Positions 1-7,011 are shown, counted from the first letter of the stretch. The stretch: 30,598 nt of DNA from an uncultured Bacteroidales bacterium (GCA_937915765.1 CALGHE010000038.1:1-30598), one strand, 5' to 3'. The notes: generated from the sequence alone by a model not told the origin. Numbers and translations are program-made.

Positions 1-152
1 ACAAAAGCGCAGGAAGCGCGCTTCAACAGATAAAGGAGAAAAACTATTGTCAGGCGTTGAACAACTACAAAGGCGACCTGCTTTTCGTAGGCGTTAATTA
101 CGACGAGAAAACTAAGGAACACAGCTGCAAGATTGAGCGGCTGGAAAACTGA
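1..152 (+). CDS. C-terminal fragment of a probable PD-(D/E)XK nuclease-family (AAA-ATPase-like) protein
   Basis: Only the last 49 codons are present; the gene starts before the window. The readable frame begins at base 3 and ends with TGA at 150-152. The tail contains ALQQIKEKNY, then GDLLFVGVNYDEKTKEH. This resembles the extreme C-terminus of the large Bacteroidales family annotated as ATP-binding protein / PD-(D/E)XK nuclease superfamily (DUF1703-type), where an A-x-x-Q-I-K helix precedes a strand reading like F-x-G-V-N-F-D. The catalytic residues and the AAA part would lie upstream, so the assignment rests on recall of that tail pattern. These proteins occur in many copies per genome and their role is not established. 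No terminator follows directly. Confidence 0.5.
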   Translation, partial: KSAGSALQQIKEKNYCQALNNYKGDLLFVGVNYDEKTKEHSCKIERLEN

Positions 153-170
153 CAAGCGTGCGGAACTCTG

Positions 171-375
171 TATAGGTGAGTTCTATAAATTCACCGTTTA
201 TACTTAAAAAGTACAAACCGTGGGTTGATAGACTTTTCGGCACTTTTGATTTTTTTTGTAACTTACTGATTGCCAGTCTGTCACAGTGTCTGCACTGCTC
301 CTTTCTTTCACTCAGCAATTTCCTCGAAATGAATTTATAGAATCCACCTTAAACTATAGGTAGCTTCTATAAATT
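171..375. repeat. Three copies of a TTCTATAAATT-centred intergenic repeat, two of them inverted
   Basis: Copy A (175-195, plus) and copy B (328-348, minus) form an inverted pair sharing GGTG, two variable bases and the 13-mer TTCTATAAATTCA, matching at 17 of 21 positions. Copy C (359-375, plus) shares TTCTATAAATT and, with A, a preceding TATAGGT. An imperfect hairpin (196-205 pairing with 209-218) lies directly inside copy A. The layout could be a small non-autonomous mobile element or a REP-like family, but there is no visible target duplication or transposase. Confidence 0.5.
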
Positions 376-531
376 ACGTTCTTTATTGTTTTTGTCATAA
401 ATTACATTCCGGATACTTTTGAAATCATTTAGTTCGCTTTCCCGACAAATGCGTTTTGAATATGCAGAATAAAAAGCCGTGTTTTTTGCAAAACTCTTCA
501 AAAAATAGCGTTAGAATTAAAAACAATTCGA

Positions 532-539
532 TACTTTTG
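532..539 (+). promoter_or_regulatory. Bacteroidota -7 box upstream of ddl
   Basis: TACTTTTG fits the TAnnTTTG consensus of the primary Bacteroidota sigma factor. No clear TTTG lies 19-21 bases upstream, so the -33 half is weak. Transcription would start near 546, giving a leader of about 78 bases before the ddl ATG. Confidence 0.4.
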
Positions 540-623
540 TATTGGAATTAGATAGTTGACTGAAAATTCTTTCTGTCAGTTATCCGTTTAAATTTTCAAA
601 CAGTTTATTAAGTAAAAATAACG

Positions 624-1616
624 ATGGTCAAAAAAAATATAGCTATTGTGGCAGGAGGAGACCAGTCTGAGGTGATTGTCTCTTTGAAGAGTGCGGCGGG
701 AATCTACTCCTTCATAAATAAGGATAAGTACAATTTGTATGTTGTCACTATTATTGGCGACAAGTGGGAGGCGGAGCTGGAAAACGAAAAGTATGAAATT
801 GACAAGAATGATTTCAGCTTCACCTGCAGCAAATTCGGCAAAGTCACGTTCGACTGTGCTTATATCACTATACACGGAATACCTGGAGAAGACGGCAAGC
901 TGCAAGGTTACTTTGACCTGATCGGGATGCCTTACACTTGCTGTGGTGTTCTTGCTGCGGCTCTTACTTATAACAAGTTCACATGCAACAATTACCTGAA
1001 AGGCTTTGGCATTAACGTGGCAGACTCTTTGAGGCTGCGTAAAGGACAGGACCTGACAGACGAGGAGGTGATGGACAAGGTTGGGCTGCCTTGCTTCATC
1101 AAACCAAATGTGGGCGGCAGCAGCTTCGGTGTTACAAAGGTGAAGAGCAAAGAGCAAATCAGCCTTGCTGTCAAAAAAGCTTTTGAGGAGGGTGACGAAG
1201 TTATTGTTGAACGTTTTATGCAAGGTACGGAAATTACTTGCGGGATATATAAAACCGCAGATAAATGTGTGGTGCTCCCCATCACCGAGGTTGTGAGCCA
1301 TAACGAATTTTTCGACTATGACGCCAAATACAAAGGTGAGGTGGAAGAGATTACCCCTGCAAGGCTTTCGGCAGAACTTACAGCTAAGGTTCAGAGCATA
1401 ACATCAGAGATTTACGATATAGTTGGGGCCAAGGGCATTATCCGTGTTGACTATATTATTACGGATGGAGATGTGGTGAATGTGCTTGAGGTGAACACAA
1501 CGCCGGGCATGACTCAGACCAGCTTTATTCCTCAGCAAGTGCGCGCGGCCGGACTTAACATAGAGGATGTGATGAGCGATGTTATTGAACACGCCATAAT
1601 TGAAAAATATAATTGA
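624..1616 (+). CDS. ddl: D-alanine--D-alanine ligase
   Basis: A cytoplasmic ATP-grasp enzyme that joins two D-alanines for the peptidoglycan precursor. At 330 residues it has the usual family length. Motifs in order are a glycine-rich N-terminus (AIVAGGDQSE, 7-16), HGIPGEDG (84-91), the ATP-grasp lysine region FIKPNVGGSSFGV (158-170), the omega-loop FFDYDAKY (229-236) and the metal/substrate segment EVNTTPGMTQTSF (289-301). The tyrosine in FFDYDAKY is the residue typical of D-Ala-D-Ala enzymes; VanA-type D-lactate ligases carry a different residue there, so vancomycin-type resistance is not indicated. The ATG at 624 starts directly into the conserved N-terminal strand. No Shine-Dalgarno precedes it, as expected in this phylum. 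Only 21 bases separate it from the mrp-like gene, so the two are probably co-transcribed. Confidence 0.95.
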   Translation: MVKKNIAIVAGGDQSEVIVSLKSAAGIYSFINKDKYNLYVVTIIGDKWEAELENEKYEIDKNDFSFTCSKFGKVTFDCAYITIHGIPGEDGKLQGYFDLIGMPYTCCGVLAAALTYNKFTCNNYLKGFGINVADSLRLRKGQDLTDEEVMDKVGLPCFIKPNVGGSSFGVTKVKSKEQISLAVKKAFEEGDEVIVERFMQGTEITCGIYKTADKCVVLPITEVVSHNEFFDYDAKYKGEVEEITPARLSAELTAKVQSITSEIYDIVGAKGIIRVDYIITDGDVVNVLEVNTTPGMTQTSFIPQQVRAAGLNIEDVMSDVIEHAIIEKYN

Positions 1617-1637
1617 TCTATTTAATTTTAATTAGAC

Positions 1638-2747
1638 ATGGCTTTTTATCCGCAATTGATTATAGACGCTCTTAAACACGTGCGTTATCCCGGAACTGGA
1701 GAGGATATAGTTTCGGCTGGAATGGTGGAAGATAATATTCGTATAGACGGGAATAAAATCAGTTTCTCTCTTGTGTTTGAAAAACAGAACGACCCGTTTG
1801 CTAAATCGCTGGTGAAGGCTTGCGAGCAGGCGGTTCTGACTTACGCAGGCGAGGAGGCTGAAATTAAAGGGAATATTGATGTTCGCTTTAAGGCGGTGGC
1901 TAAGGTTGACCCAGAAAACCCGCTTCCTTTGGTGAAAAATATAATAGCGGTGTCGTCGGGCAAGGGTGGTGTCGGAAAATCGACAGTCTCTGCAAACCTT
2001 GCAGTCGCTCTTGCAAAGGCAGGTTATAAGGTTGGGCTTCTTGATGCGGACATCTTTGGGCCGTCTGTGCCTAAAATGTTCGGCATGGAAGATGCTCGTC
2101 CTGTGCTTGAAGAGGTTGACGGACGTGATCTTATCCGTCCTGAAGAGCGATATGGTGTTAAACTGCTCTCAATAGGTTTTTTTGTCAATCCTAAGGATGC
2201 GGTATTGTGGCGAGGCGGAATGGCGAGCAACGCTCTTAAACAGCTCATAACAGATGCTAATTGGGGCGAGCTTGACTATTTTGTGCTGGACCTTCCGCCG
2301 GGAACGAGCGACATTCATCTGACGCTGGTGCAGACTCTTGGCATTACGGGCGCGATTGTGGTCAGCACTCCGCAGCAGGTGGCGCTTGCAGACGCTCGAA
2401 AAGGCATTAGCATGTTTATGGGAGAAAAGGTAAATGTGCCAGTGCTTGGACTTGTTGAAAACATGGCTTGGTTCACTCCGGCAGAACTTCCGGAAAATAA
2501 ATATTACATTTTCGGTAAAGAGGGCTGCAAACGTTTGGCAGAAGAACTGAATGTGCCTTTGTTGGGCCAGATTCCTATCGTTCAGAGCATTTGTGAAAGC
2601 GGAGACAGCGGCGAGCCTATCGCTTGCAAAGATGATTCTGTTGTCGCTCAGGCATTTGCCGCGCTTGCAGGGCAGGTTGTGAAGCAGACGGAACTCAGAA
2701 ATTCGACCAAGGAAAAAACAAAGAGAGTTGTTGTGACAAAAAAATAA
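1638..2747 (+). CDS. Mrp/ApbC (NBP35-type) iron-sulfur cluster carrier ATPase
   Basis: A cytoplasmic P-loop ATPase thought to bind and hand over Fe-S clusters. The 369 residues comprise an N-terminal MIP18/DUF59-like domain (about 1-90) and a ParA/MinD-like domain. Walker A with the deviant lysine is SGKGGVGKST (107-116), followed by LLDADIFGPSVPKMFG (134-149) and VLDLPPGTSDIHL (217-229). The segment VENMAWFTPAELPENKYYIFG (from 273) occupies the place where most Mrp/ApbC proteins carry CxxC for cluster binding, and it has no cysteine. C297 and C319 are present but are far apart. The lysine-rich tail (about 345-369) looks disordered. The protein probably forms an operon with ddl and is followed by a terminator hairpin at 2766-2800. 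Confidence 0.93.
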   Translation: MAFYPQLIIDALKHVRYPGTGEDIVSAGMVEDNIRIDGNKISFSLVFEKQNDPFAKSLVKACEQAVLTYAGEEAEIKGNIDVRFKAVAKVDPENPLPLVKNIIAVSSGKGGVGKSTVSANLAVALAKAGYKVGLLDADIFGPSVPKMFGMEDARPVLEEVDGRDLIRPEERYGVKLLSIGFFVNPKDAVLWRGGMASNALKQLITDANWGELDYFVLDLPPGTSDIHLTLVQTLGITGAIVVSTPQQVALADARKGISMFMGEKVNVPVLGLVENMAWFTPAELPENKYYIFGKEGCKRLAEELNVPLLGQIPIVQSICESGDSGEPIACKDDSVVAQAFAALAGQVVKQTELRNSTKEKTKRVVVTKK

Positions 2748-2765
2748 ATGTCGAGATTTATACAG

Positions 2766-2800
2766 AAGAGGGCGTGTTGAAACCAATACGCTCTCTTTTT
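2766..2800 (+). terminator. Rho-independent terminator after the ddl-mrp unit
   Basis: A ten-base-pair stem (2766-2775 with 2788-2797, one G-U pair) has a 12-base loop and runs into TTTTT. It begins 19 bases after the mrp stop codon. Confidence 0.75.
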
Positions 2801-2845
2801 CGTTTTTGAAACAGGAAATAGATTTGTCAAAAAGAGTAGTGGTAT

Positions 2846-2872
2846 TTTGTAAAATAAGTGTGGCTAAATTTG
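2846..2872 (+). promoter_or_regulatory. Candidate promoter of the first rhodanese-lipoprotein gene
   Basis: TAAATTTG (2865-2872) matches the Bacteroidota -7 consensus. The nearest TTTG (2846-2849) is only 15 bases upstream instead of about 19-20, so the -33 half is uncertain. Confidence 0.4.
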
Positions 2873-2925
2873 ATAATATAAATCTTAAAACGTAAATTCG
2901 AGAATTTAAAAAAATCATAAACCAT

Positions 2926-2931
2926 AGGAGG
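2926..2931 (+). promoter_or_regulatory. Perfect Shine-Dalgarno AGGAGG of the first rhodanese-lipoprotein
   Basis: AGGAGG lies seven bases before the ATG at 2939. Strong Shine-Dalgarno sequences are unusual in Bacteroidota, where the 16S rRNA 3' end is reported to be masked on the ribosome. The other genes in this window lack one. The site also fixes the start codon. Confidence 0.8.
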
Positions 2932-2938
2932 ATAAGAA

Positions 2939-3427
2939 ATGAAAAAAATTAGAAACTTTTTTGTTTTGATGACAGCTGTTATTTTGGCTGTAAGCGTGAC
3001 TTCTTGTATAGAAGATGATTCGGGGCCGTCATATGGACCTCACATCAAATTTGTTTTGGATGAAGAAGCGTCTATCTTAGAAACTGTTGACAAGACAGTG
3101 GAAGATGACAAAGAAAAAGGTATTGATTATGCTATCGTTGACTATAGATCTGCATCTGAGTACGAAGAGGGGCATATAAAAGGTGCTGTGAATATCCCTG
3201 CGACGGTATCTAATACATCTTCTGAAGATGCGGAGTTTTGTGTAGAACTGCTGAAACGTTTTGATACAAGCACTCGTCTTTATTTCTATGGCGACGGTAA
3301 GGATGGCAATTTGGAATATGTGGTTCCTGGACGTGCGTCAAATCTTGGTTTCGGAAGAAACAACTCTATAGTTCTTGTCGGGGGTTATGACAAGTGGAAA
3401 CCGTACGAAGACCATTTTCAAAAATAA
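2939..3427 (+). CDS. Rhodanese-like lipoprotein lacking the catalytic cysteine (copy 1)
   Basis: A 162-residue exported protein. Residues 1-22 form a lipoprotein signal with lipobox VTSC, so C23 should be lipidated and the protein anchored in the envelope. The rest is one rhodanese-like domain: VDYRSASEYEEGHIKGAVNIP (from 67) is the family hallmark, and VLVGGYDKW (145-153) is the typical final strand-turn-helix. The active-site loop reads YFYGDGKDGN (115-124); the position of the persulfide-forming cysteine appears to be glycine (G118). Sulfurtransferase activity is therefore unlikely, and a binding or structural role is my inference. A close paralogue follows 225 bases downstream, and each copy has its own AGGAGG site and terminator. 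Function and substrate are unknown. Confidence 0.88.
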   Translation: MKKIRNFFVLMTAVILAVSVTSCIEDDSGPSYGPHIKFVLDEEASILETVDKTVEDDKEKGIDYAIVDYRSASEYEEGHIKGAVNIPATVSNTSSEDAEFCVELLKRFDTSTRLYFYGDGKDGNLEYVVPGRASNLGFGRNNSIVLVGGYDKWKPYEDHFQK

Positions 3428-3444
3428 AACAAACGCTACAGACT

Positions 3445-3471
3445 AAAGCCTGCTTTTTGCGGGCTTCTTTT
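3445..3471 (+). terminator. Terminator after rhodanese-lipoprotein copy 1
   Basis: An eight-base-pair stem (3446-3453 with 3459-3466, one G-U pair) has a TTTTT loop and is followed by CTTTT. It starts 18 bases after the stop codon. Confidence 0.65.
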
Positions 3472-3579
3472 GAACGGGTGAAAAGCCTTTTCTTTCAGAG
3501 TGTCGTTCTATTGTCTTGTGATATTCAATCAAATAACAATGTTAATTTTTGGAATGAGCTAAAAAAACATGAGGTAAAA

Positions 3580-3611
3580 TTTGAATTTTAGAAACAAAAA
3601 ACATACATTTG
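3580..3611 (+). promoter_or_regulatory. Bacteroidota promoter of the second rhodanese-lipoprotein gene
   Basis: TTTG (3580-3583), a 20-base spacer and TACATTTG (3604-3611) match the full TTTG/TAnnTTTG consensus. Transcription should start near 3618, about 35 bases before the ATG, so copy 2 has its own promoter. Confidence 0.75.
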
Positions 3612-3639
3612 TCCAAATTTTTTAATTATTTATATAATC

Positions 3640-3645
3640 AGGAGG
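3640..3645 (+). promoter_or_regulatory. Perfect Shine-Dalgarno AGGAGG of the second rhodanese-lipoprotein
   Basis: AGGAGG lies seven bases before the ATG at 3653, the same spacing as in copy 1. The stretch AGGAGGATAA is shared by both copies. Confidence 0.8.
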
Positions 3646-3652
3646 ATAAAAA

Positions 3653-4135
3653 ATGAAAAAACTTAGAGGATTTTTTGTATTCGTGGCAGCTGCGGTCTTT
3701 GCAGTGTGCGCAACATCTTGCAGTAGTGATGATGAACAACTTGGCCCTCATACCAAGTGGGTTTTGGACGAAAAAGCGTCTATCTTGGAAACTGTTGACG
3801 AGACAGTGAAATATGACAAAGAAAACGGTATTGATTATGCCATCGTTGACTATAGGTCTGCATCTGATTACGAAGCAGGTCATATGAAAGGTGCTGTGAA
3901 TATCCCTGCAACAGTTCAAAATACAGATTCTGAAAAAGCAGAATTTTGTGTGAAATTGAAGGAAATGTTCCCTACAAGCACTCGTCTTTATTTCTATGGC
4001 GACGGAAAAAACGGAAACTTGGAATATGTAGTTCCTGGTCGTGCGTCAAAACTTGGTTTCGGAGAAGCAAAATCAATCGTCCTTGTTGGTGGTTATGACA
4101 AGTGGAAACCGTACGAAGATCATTTCCAGAAATAA
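3653..4135 (+). CDS. Rhodanese-like lipoprotein lacking the catalytic cysteine (copy 2)
   Basis: A 160-residue paralogue of the preceding gene. Its lipobox is ATSC with C23 as the predicted lipidated residue, followed by SSDD. The rhodanese hallmark is VDYRSASDYEAGHMKGAVNIP and the active-site loop is YFYGDGKNGN, again with glycine in place of the catalytic cysteine. The two proteins are near-identical from the ILETVD segment to the shared C-terminus GGYDKWKPYEDHFQK and differ mainly in the post-lipobox linker and at scattered charged residues. Nucleotide identity is also high, and the 5' leader is partly conserved, which points to a fairly recent tandem duplication of a whole transcription unit. 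The shared glycine shows that the cysteine was lost before the duplication. Confidence 0.88.
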   Translation: MKKLRGFFVFVAAAVFAVCATSCSSDDEQLGPHTKWVLDEKASILETVDETVKYDKENGIDYAIVDYRSASDYEAGHMKGAVNIPATVQNTDSEKAEFCVKLKEMFPTSTRLYFYGDGKNGNLEYVVPGRASKLGFGEAKSIVLVGGYDKWKPYEDHFQK

Positions 4136-4152
4136 AATATGCGTCAATGATT

Positions 4153-4182
4153 AAGCCCGCTCCATCGAGCGGGCTTTTTTTT
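4153..4182 (+). terminator. Terminator after rhodanese-lipoprotein copy 2
   Basis: A perfect ten-base-pair GC-rich stem (4153-4162 with 4167-4176) has the loop CATC and is followed by a run of T. It begins 18 bases after the stop codon. Confidence 0.9.
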
Positions 4183-4302
4183 ATGCAACATTTGTGACGA
4201 GGTTGGAACTATATTAAAATATAAATTATTGATTTTTAGTTTAATAGTTTGTCTGTAAAATCAAAAAAATAATGATATGAGCTATTGTTTTTGCCTGAAA
4301 AT

Positions 4303-4333
4303 TTTGTCAGTTTAGACTATATTGCTACTTTTA
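4303..4333 (+). promoter_or_regulatory. Promoter of ssb
   Basis: TTTG (4303-4306), a 19-base spacer and TACTTTTA (4326-4333) match the Bacteroidota consensus except for the last base of the -7 box. Transcription would start near 4340, about 30 bases before the ATG. Confidence 0.65.
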
Positions 4334-4369
4334 GGAGTTGAAATTTAATAAATAATAGAAACTAAAACT

Positions 4370-4867
4370 ATGTCGGTAAACAAAGTTATTTTAGTAGGAA
4401 GGGTCGGTAAAGACCCTGAGGTGCGTTACGTAGAAAAAGATGTGCCTGTGGCAAATTTTATACTTGCGACAACAGACCGGGCCTACACAGCCCAGAACGG
4501 AACGCAGGTACCGGAGCGTACGGAGTGGCACAATATTGTAGTATGGCGCGGGCTTGCGAAGGTTGTGGAGAATTATGTGCGGAAAGGAACGTCGCTCTAT
4601 ATTGAGGGCAAACTGCGTACTCGCTCTTGGGAAGACCAAAGCGGAGCTCGCCGCTACATTACAGAGGTTTATGCAGATAATCTTGAGCTGCTCGGCTCGA
4701 GACCGGAGGGAGGTGTGCCTCCGCTTCAGTCTAGTGGCGGTCAGAATACGGCGGAAGGTCAGCCTCAGCAACCTCAGCCACAGTCTGCAGTGCCAAGCGG
4801 AGCGCAGATTTACGGAGCCGAATCAAAAGGAAATGACGCAGAAAAGGATGACGACCTTCCTTTCTGA
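4370..4867 (+). CDS. ssb: Single-stranded DNA-binding protein
   Basis: A protein that coats single-stranded DNA during replication, repair and recombination. The 165 residues start with the OB-fold signature MSVNKVILVGRVGKDPEVRY, continue through TEWHNIVVWRGLAKVVENYV and the strand LYIEGKLRTRSWEDQ (about 75-90), and end near LELLG (about 112). A Gln/Pro/Ser-rich disordered linker (about 113-155) leads to the acidic tip KDDDLPF, the conserved hook that recruits replication and repair partners. The gene stands alone, with its own promoter and a strong terminator, not next to rpsF/rpsR. The length is normal. Confidence 0.96.
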   Translation: MSVNKVILVGRVGKDPEVRYVEKDVPVANFILATTDRAYTAQNGTQVPERTEWHNIVVWRGLAKVVENYVRKGTSLYIEGKLRTRSWEDQSGARRYITEVYADNLELLGSRPEGGVPPLQSSGGQNTAEGQPQQPQPQSAVPSGAQIYGAESKGNDAEKDDDLPF

Positions 4868-4887
4868 TAAGTTTTGACCTAAGGTCT

Positions 4888-4942
4888 GAATCTTCTTTTT
4901 GCCTTAAAGTTACTTAGCAAAAGGAAGATTCCTCTTTTTTTT
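4888..4942 (+). terminator. Long terminator hairpin after ssb
   Basis: A fifteen-base-pair stem (4888-4902 with 4917-4931, one imperfect pair) has a 14-base loop and runs into CTCTTTTTTTT. It starts 20 bases after the ssb stop. Confidence 0.85.
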
Positions 4943-5048
4943 AAGCAGTTTTTCCAACGTGTTTTCATGAAGGCAGGCTCAAAATATGGTCAAAAATTCA
5001 ATAAAACAGGAAAACCGCATGTTTTTTTGAAAAAAATATCGAAAAATA

Positions 5049-5079
5049 TTTGCTGATTAAAAATAAAGCCTTACCTTTG
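5049..5079 (+). promoter_or_regulatory. Consensus promoter of tRNA-Pro
   Basis: TTTG (5049-5052), a 19-base spacer and TACCTTTG (5072-5079) are a perfect match to the Bacteroidota housekeeping promoter. The tRNA begins 26 bases downstream of the -7 box. Confidence 0.8.
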
Positions 5080-5105
5080 CACCGCAGTTGAGAGAAAACA
5101 ACTAC

Positions 5106-5180
5106 CGAGATGTAGCGCAGTCCGGTTAGCGCATCTGGTTTGGGACCAGAGGGTCGGGGGTTCGAATCCCTTCATCTCGA
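5106..5180 (+). tRNA. tRNA-Pro, anticodon TGG
   Basis: The acceptor stem CGAGATG (5106-5112) pairs perfectly with CATCTCG (5173-5179), and A5180 is the discriminator. The anticodon stem TCTGG/CCAGA (5134-5138 with 5146-5150) encloses the loop TTTGGGA, whose anticodon TGG lies at 5141-5143. The T arm carries GGTTCGAATCC. The C1-G72 pair fits bacterial proline tRNA. The 3' CCA is not encoded (CGA follows), so it must be added by CCA transferase. Confidence 0.97.
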
Positions 5181-5182
5181 CG

Positions 5183-5216
5183 AAAGCGACAAGTGATTTT
5201 CAGTTGTCGCTTTTTT
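5183..5216 (+). terminator. Terminator of tRNA-Pro
   Basis: A perfect ten-base-pair stem (5183-5192 with 5204-5213) has an 11-base loop and runs into TTTTTT. It begins three bases after the tRNA. Confidence 0.88.
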
Positions 5217-5336
5217 GTTTTTATGTTTCGGCGACTCTGCCTTTGTGAAACTTTGACTTCTGAACAAAAACGTGAGGCAACTTTCGGGCTGGCAGATTCG
5301 GCGGCGTTAATGCCGAAAACTCTATTAGTTGTTTTT

Positions 5337-6809
5337 ATGACAAAGATGAAAAGCTTGGCTAAGCAGACCGCGGTCTATGGGCTTAGCAATATGTTGGGCA
5401 AATTCCTGAACTGGTGTCTGGTGCCTCTTTACACATACGTGCTGACTAATTCGGCAGAGTATGGTGTTGTCACTAATTTGTACGCATGGACAGCTCTGCT
5501 GCTTGTTATCTTGACTTATGGGATGGAGACTGGATTTTTCCGCTTTGCAAACAAAGAAGGCCATGAGTCCAAAAAAGTTTACAGCACGATACTTTGGTGC
5601 GTGTTCGGGACTTCGGCTCTGTTTGCGTGCGCGGGGGTGCTTTTTTCGGACGGCATAGCAGAGGCTTTGGGCTATTCGGCGCACCCCGAATACGTTTCCA
5701 TTATGTGCGTTATTGTGGCGATGGACGCTTTTGGCTGCATCCCGTTTGCGTATTTGAGGTATGAGAACAAAGCGTTGAGGTTTGCGCTTCTTAAACTGCT
5801 CATGATACTTGTAAACATAGGCTTTAATCTTTTTTTCCTTGTGGCTTGCCCTAAGATTATGGAGGTCGCGCCGGAAACTGTCAGCTGGTTTTACAGGCCG
5901 GATTACGGGGTGGGCTACGTTTTTGTGTCGAACCTTTTCTCTACCATATTTGTTACGCTGATGTTGACTCCGCAAATATGCAAGGCGGGCTTCTGTTTCG
6001 ACAAAGCATTGCTTCGGGCTGTGCTGAAGTATTCCTTGCCTTTGCTTGTGCTGGGGGTGGCAGGTATTATGAATCAGACAATTGACAAAATAATTTTTCC
6101 GTATCTTTTGCCAGACAGAGCGGAGGCCGACGCTCAGCTGGGCATCTATGGCGCGTGCTTCAAGGTTGCCATGGTGATGATGGTCTTCACGCAGGCTTTC
6201 AGGTACGCCTATGAGCCGTTCGTCTTTGCGCAGAACAAAGGAGGAGACAAGAAGAAGGAGTATTCTGACGCAATGAAGTTCTTCATCATTTTTTCGTGGC
6301 TGATATTCCTTGGGATGGTCTTCTACATAGACATTCTGAAACTTGTCATACGGAGCGATTATTGGGAGGGCCTGAGGGTTATTCCTATCATCCTTGTGTC
6401 GTACCTTCTGCAGGGGGTGTTCTTCAATTTGTCGCTGTGGTACAAGCTGACAGACAAAACTCAGTACGGAGCGTATCTTTCGCTGATAGGGCTTTGCGTC
6501 ATATTGTCGGTCAATGTGATTTTTGTGCCTAAATTCGGATATATGGCCTCGGCCTTCGCATCTATGGCATGCTATTTTGTTGTTGTGGTGCTCTCTTATG
6601 TTTTAGGGCAGAAGTACTATCCGGTGCGTTACGACTTGAAGTCTGCGGCTCTGTATTCCGTTGTGGCGATGGCCATGTATATGGTAAGTCAGGCTTATTC
6701 GGACTGCAATGTGTGGTTTAAGTATGCAGTCAATACAATATTAATGATTTTATACGTTGTGATTATAGTGAAACGGGATTTGCCGCTGAAGGCTCTGCTG
6801 AGGAGGTGA
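5337..6809 (+). CDS. Polysaccharide/lipid-linked oligosaccharide flippase (MATE-like, Wzx type)
   Basis: An inner-membrane protein expected to flip lipid-linked sugar precursors for surface polysaccharide. From ATG 5337 it has 490 residues, the usual length for this Bacteroidales family. It begins MTKMKSLAKQTAVYGLSNMLGKFLN, the typical first amphipathic segment, then shows about 12-14 hydrophobic stretches such as LLLVILTYGMETGFFRFA and YSLPLLVLGVAGIMNQTIDKI. The frame opens back to a GTG at 5193, but that codon lies inside the tRNA terminator hairpin, so I reject the longer start; ATG 5346 is an alternative. No glycosyltransferases lie nearby, so the transported glycan cannot be inferred. 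I see no obvious terminator after it. Confidence 0.88.
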   Translation: MTKMKSLAKQTAVYGLSNMLGKFLNWCLVPLYTYVLTNSAEYGVVTNLYAWTALLLVILTYGMETGFFRFANKEGHESKKVYSTILWCVFGTSALFACAGVLFSDGIAEALGYSAHPEYVSIMCVIVAMDAFGCIPFAYLRYENKALRFALLKLLMILVNIGFNLFFLVACPKIMEVAPETVSWFYRPDYGVGYVFVSNLFSTIFVTLMLTPQICKAGFCFDKALLRAVLKYSLPLLVLGVAGIMNQTIDKIIFPYLLPDRAEADAQLGIYGACFKVAMVMMVFTQAFRYAYEPFVFAQNKGGDKKKEYSDAMKFFIIFSWLIFLGMVFYIDILKLVIRSDYWEGLRVIPIILVSYLLQGVFFNLSLWYKLTDKTQYGAYLSLIGLCVILSVNVIFVPKFGYMASAFASMACYFVVVVLSYVLGQKYYPVRYDLKSAALYSVVAMAMYMVSQAYSDCNVWFKYAVNTILMILYVVIIVKRDLPLKALLRR

Positions 6810-6944
6810 ATGTAAGACAGACAACCGACGTTAGAACCGCAGCCCGTGCAAAATGTGGGCGGAACACGATTTCATTAAGTTTACAACGTTAAAAAAAAGT
6901 GAAAAAATAGCATCTAAAATGCGTGCCGAACCATTTTTTATTTA

Positions 6945-6952
6945 TATTTTTG
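6945..6952 (+). promoter_or_regulatory. Candidate -7 box for the SUMF1-like / WG-repeat genes
   Basis: TATTTTTG matches TAnnTTTG. No convincing TTTG is seen 19-21 bases upstream. Transcription from here would give a leader of about 50 bases before ATG 7012. Confidence 0.4.
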
Positions 6953-7011
6953 TGGTTTGGATAGAAGAACTTTATTGAAAATAAGTAAAATAAAATAAGG
7001 ATCATAAGTAA

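Larger units (their letters stand above)
153..623. other. Non-coding stretch with short repeats and a ddl promoter
   Basis: This 471-base AT-rich gap holds no gene I can support. A short minus-strand frame (112-318) has no recognisable motif. What can be seen: three copies of a TTCTATAAATT-centred repeat between 171 and 375, an imperfect hairpin at 196-218 just inside the first copy, and two Bacteroidota-type -7 boxes reading TACTTTTG. One of these is at about 411-418 and the other at 532-539. The latter is the likelier start point for ddl transcription. Confidence 0.6.

Noticed and set aside
112..318. Small minus-strand frame with CRHC near its start, in the gap before ddl
   Set aside because: It crosses the repeat copy A and the end of the upstream gene, has no promoter or motif, and part of it is simply translated repeat.
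5193..5336. Upstream GTG start for the flippase gene
   Set aside because: The GTG sits in the loop of the tRNA-Pro terminator, and the added 48 residues do not resemble the family's N-terminus; ATG 5337 is preferred.
6832..6862. Hairpin-like CCGC...GCGG sequence after the flippase
   Set aside because: The pairing is interrupted and no T run follows, so I do not call it a terminator.
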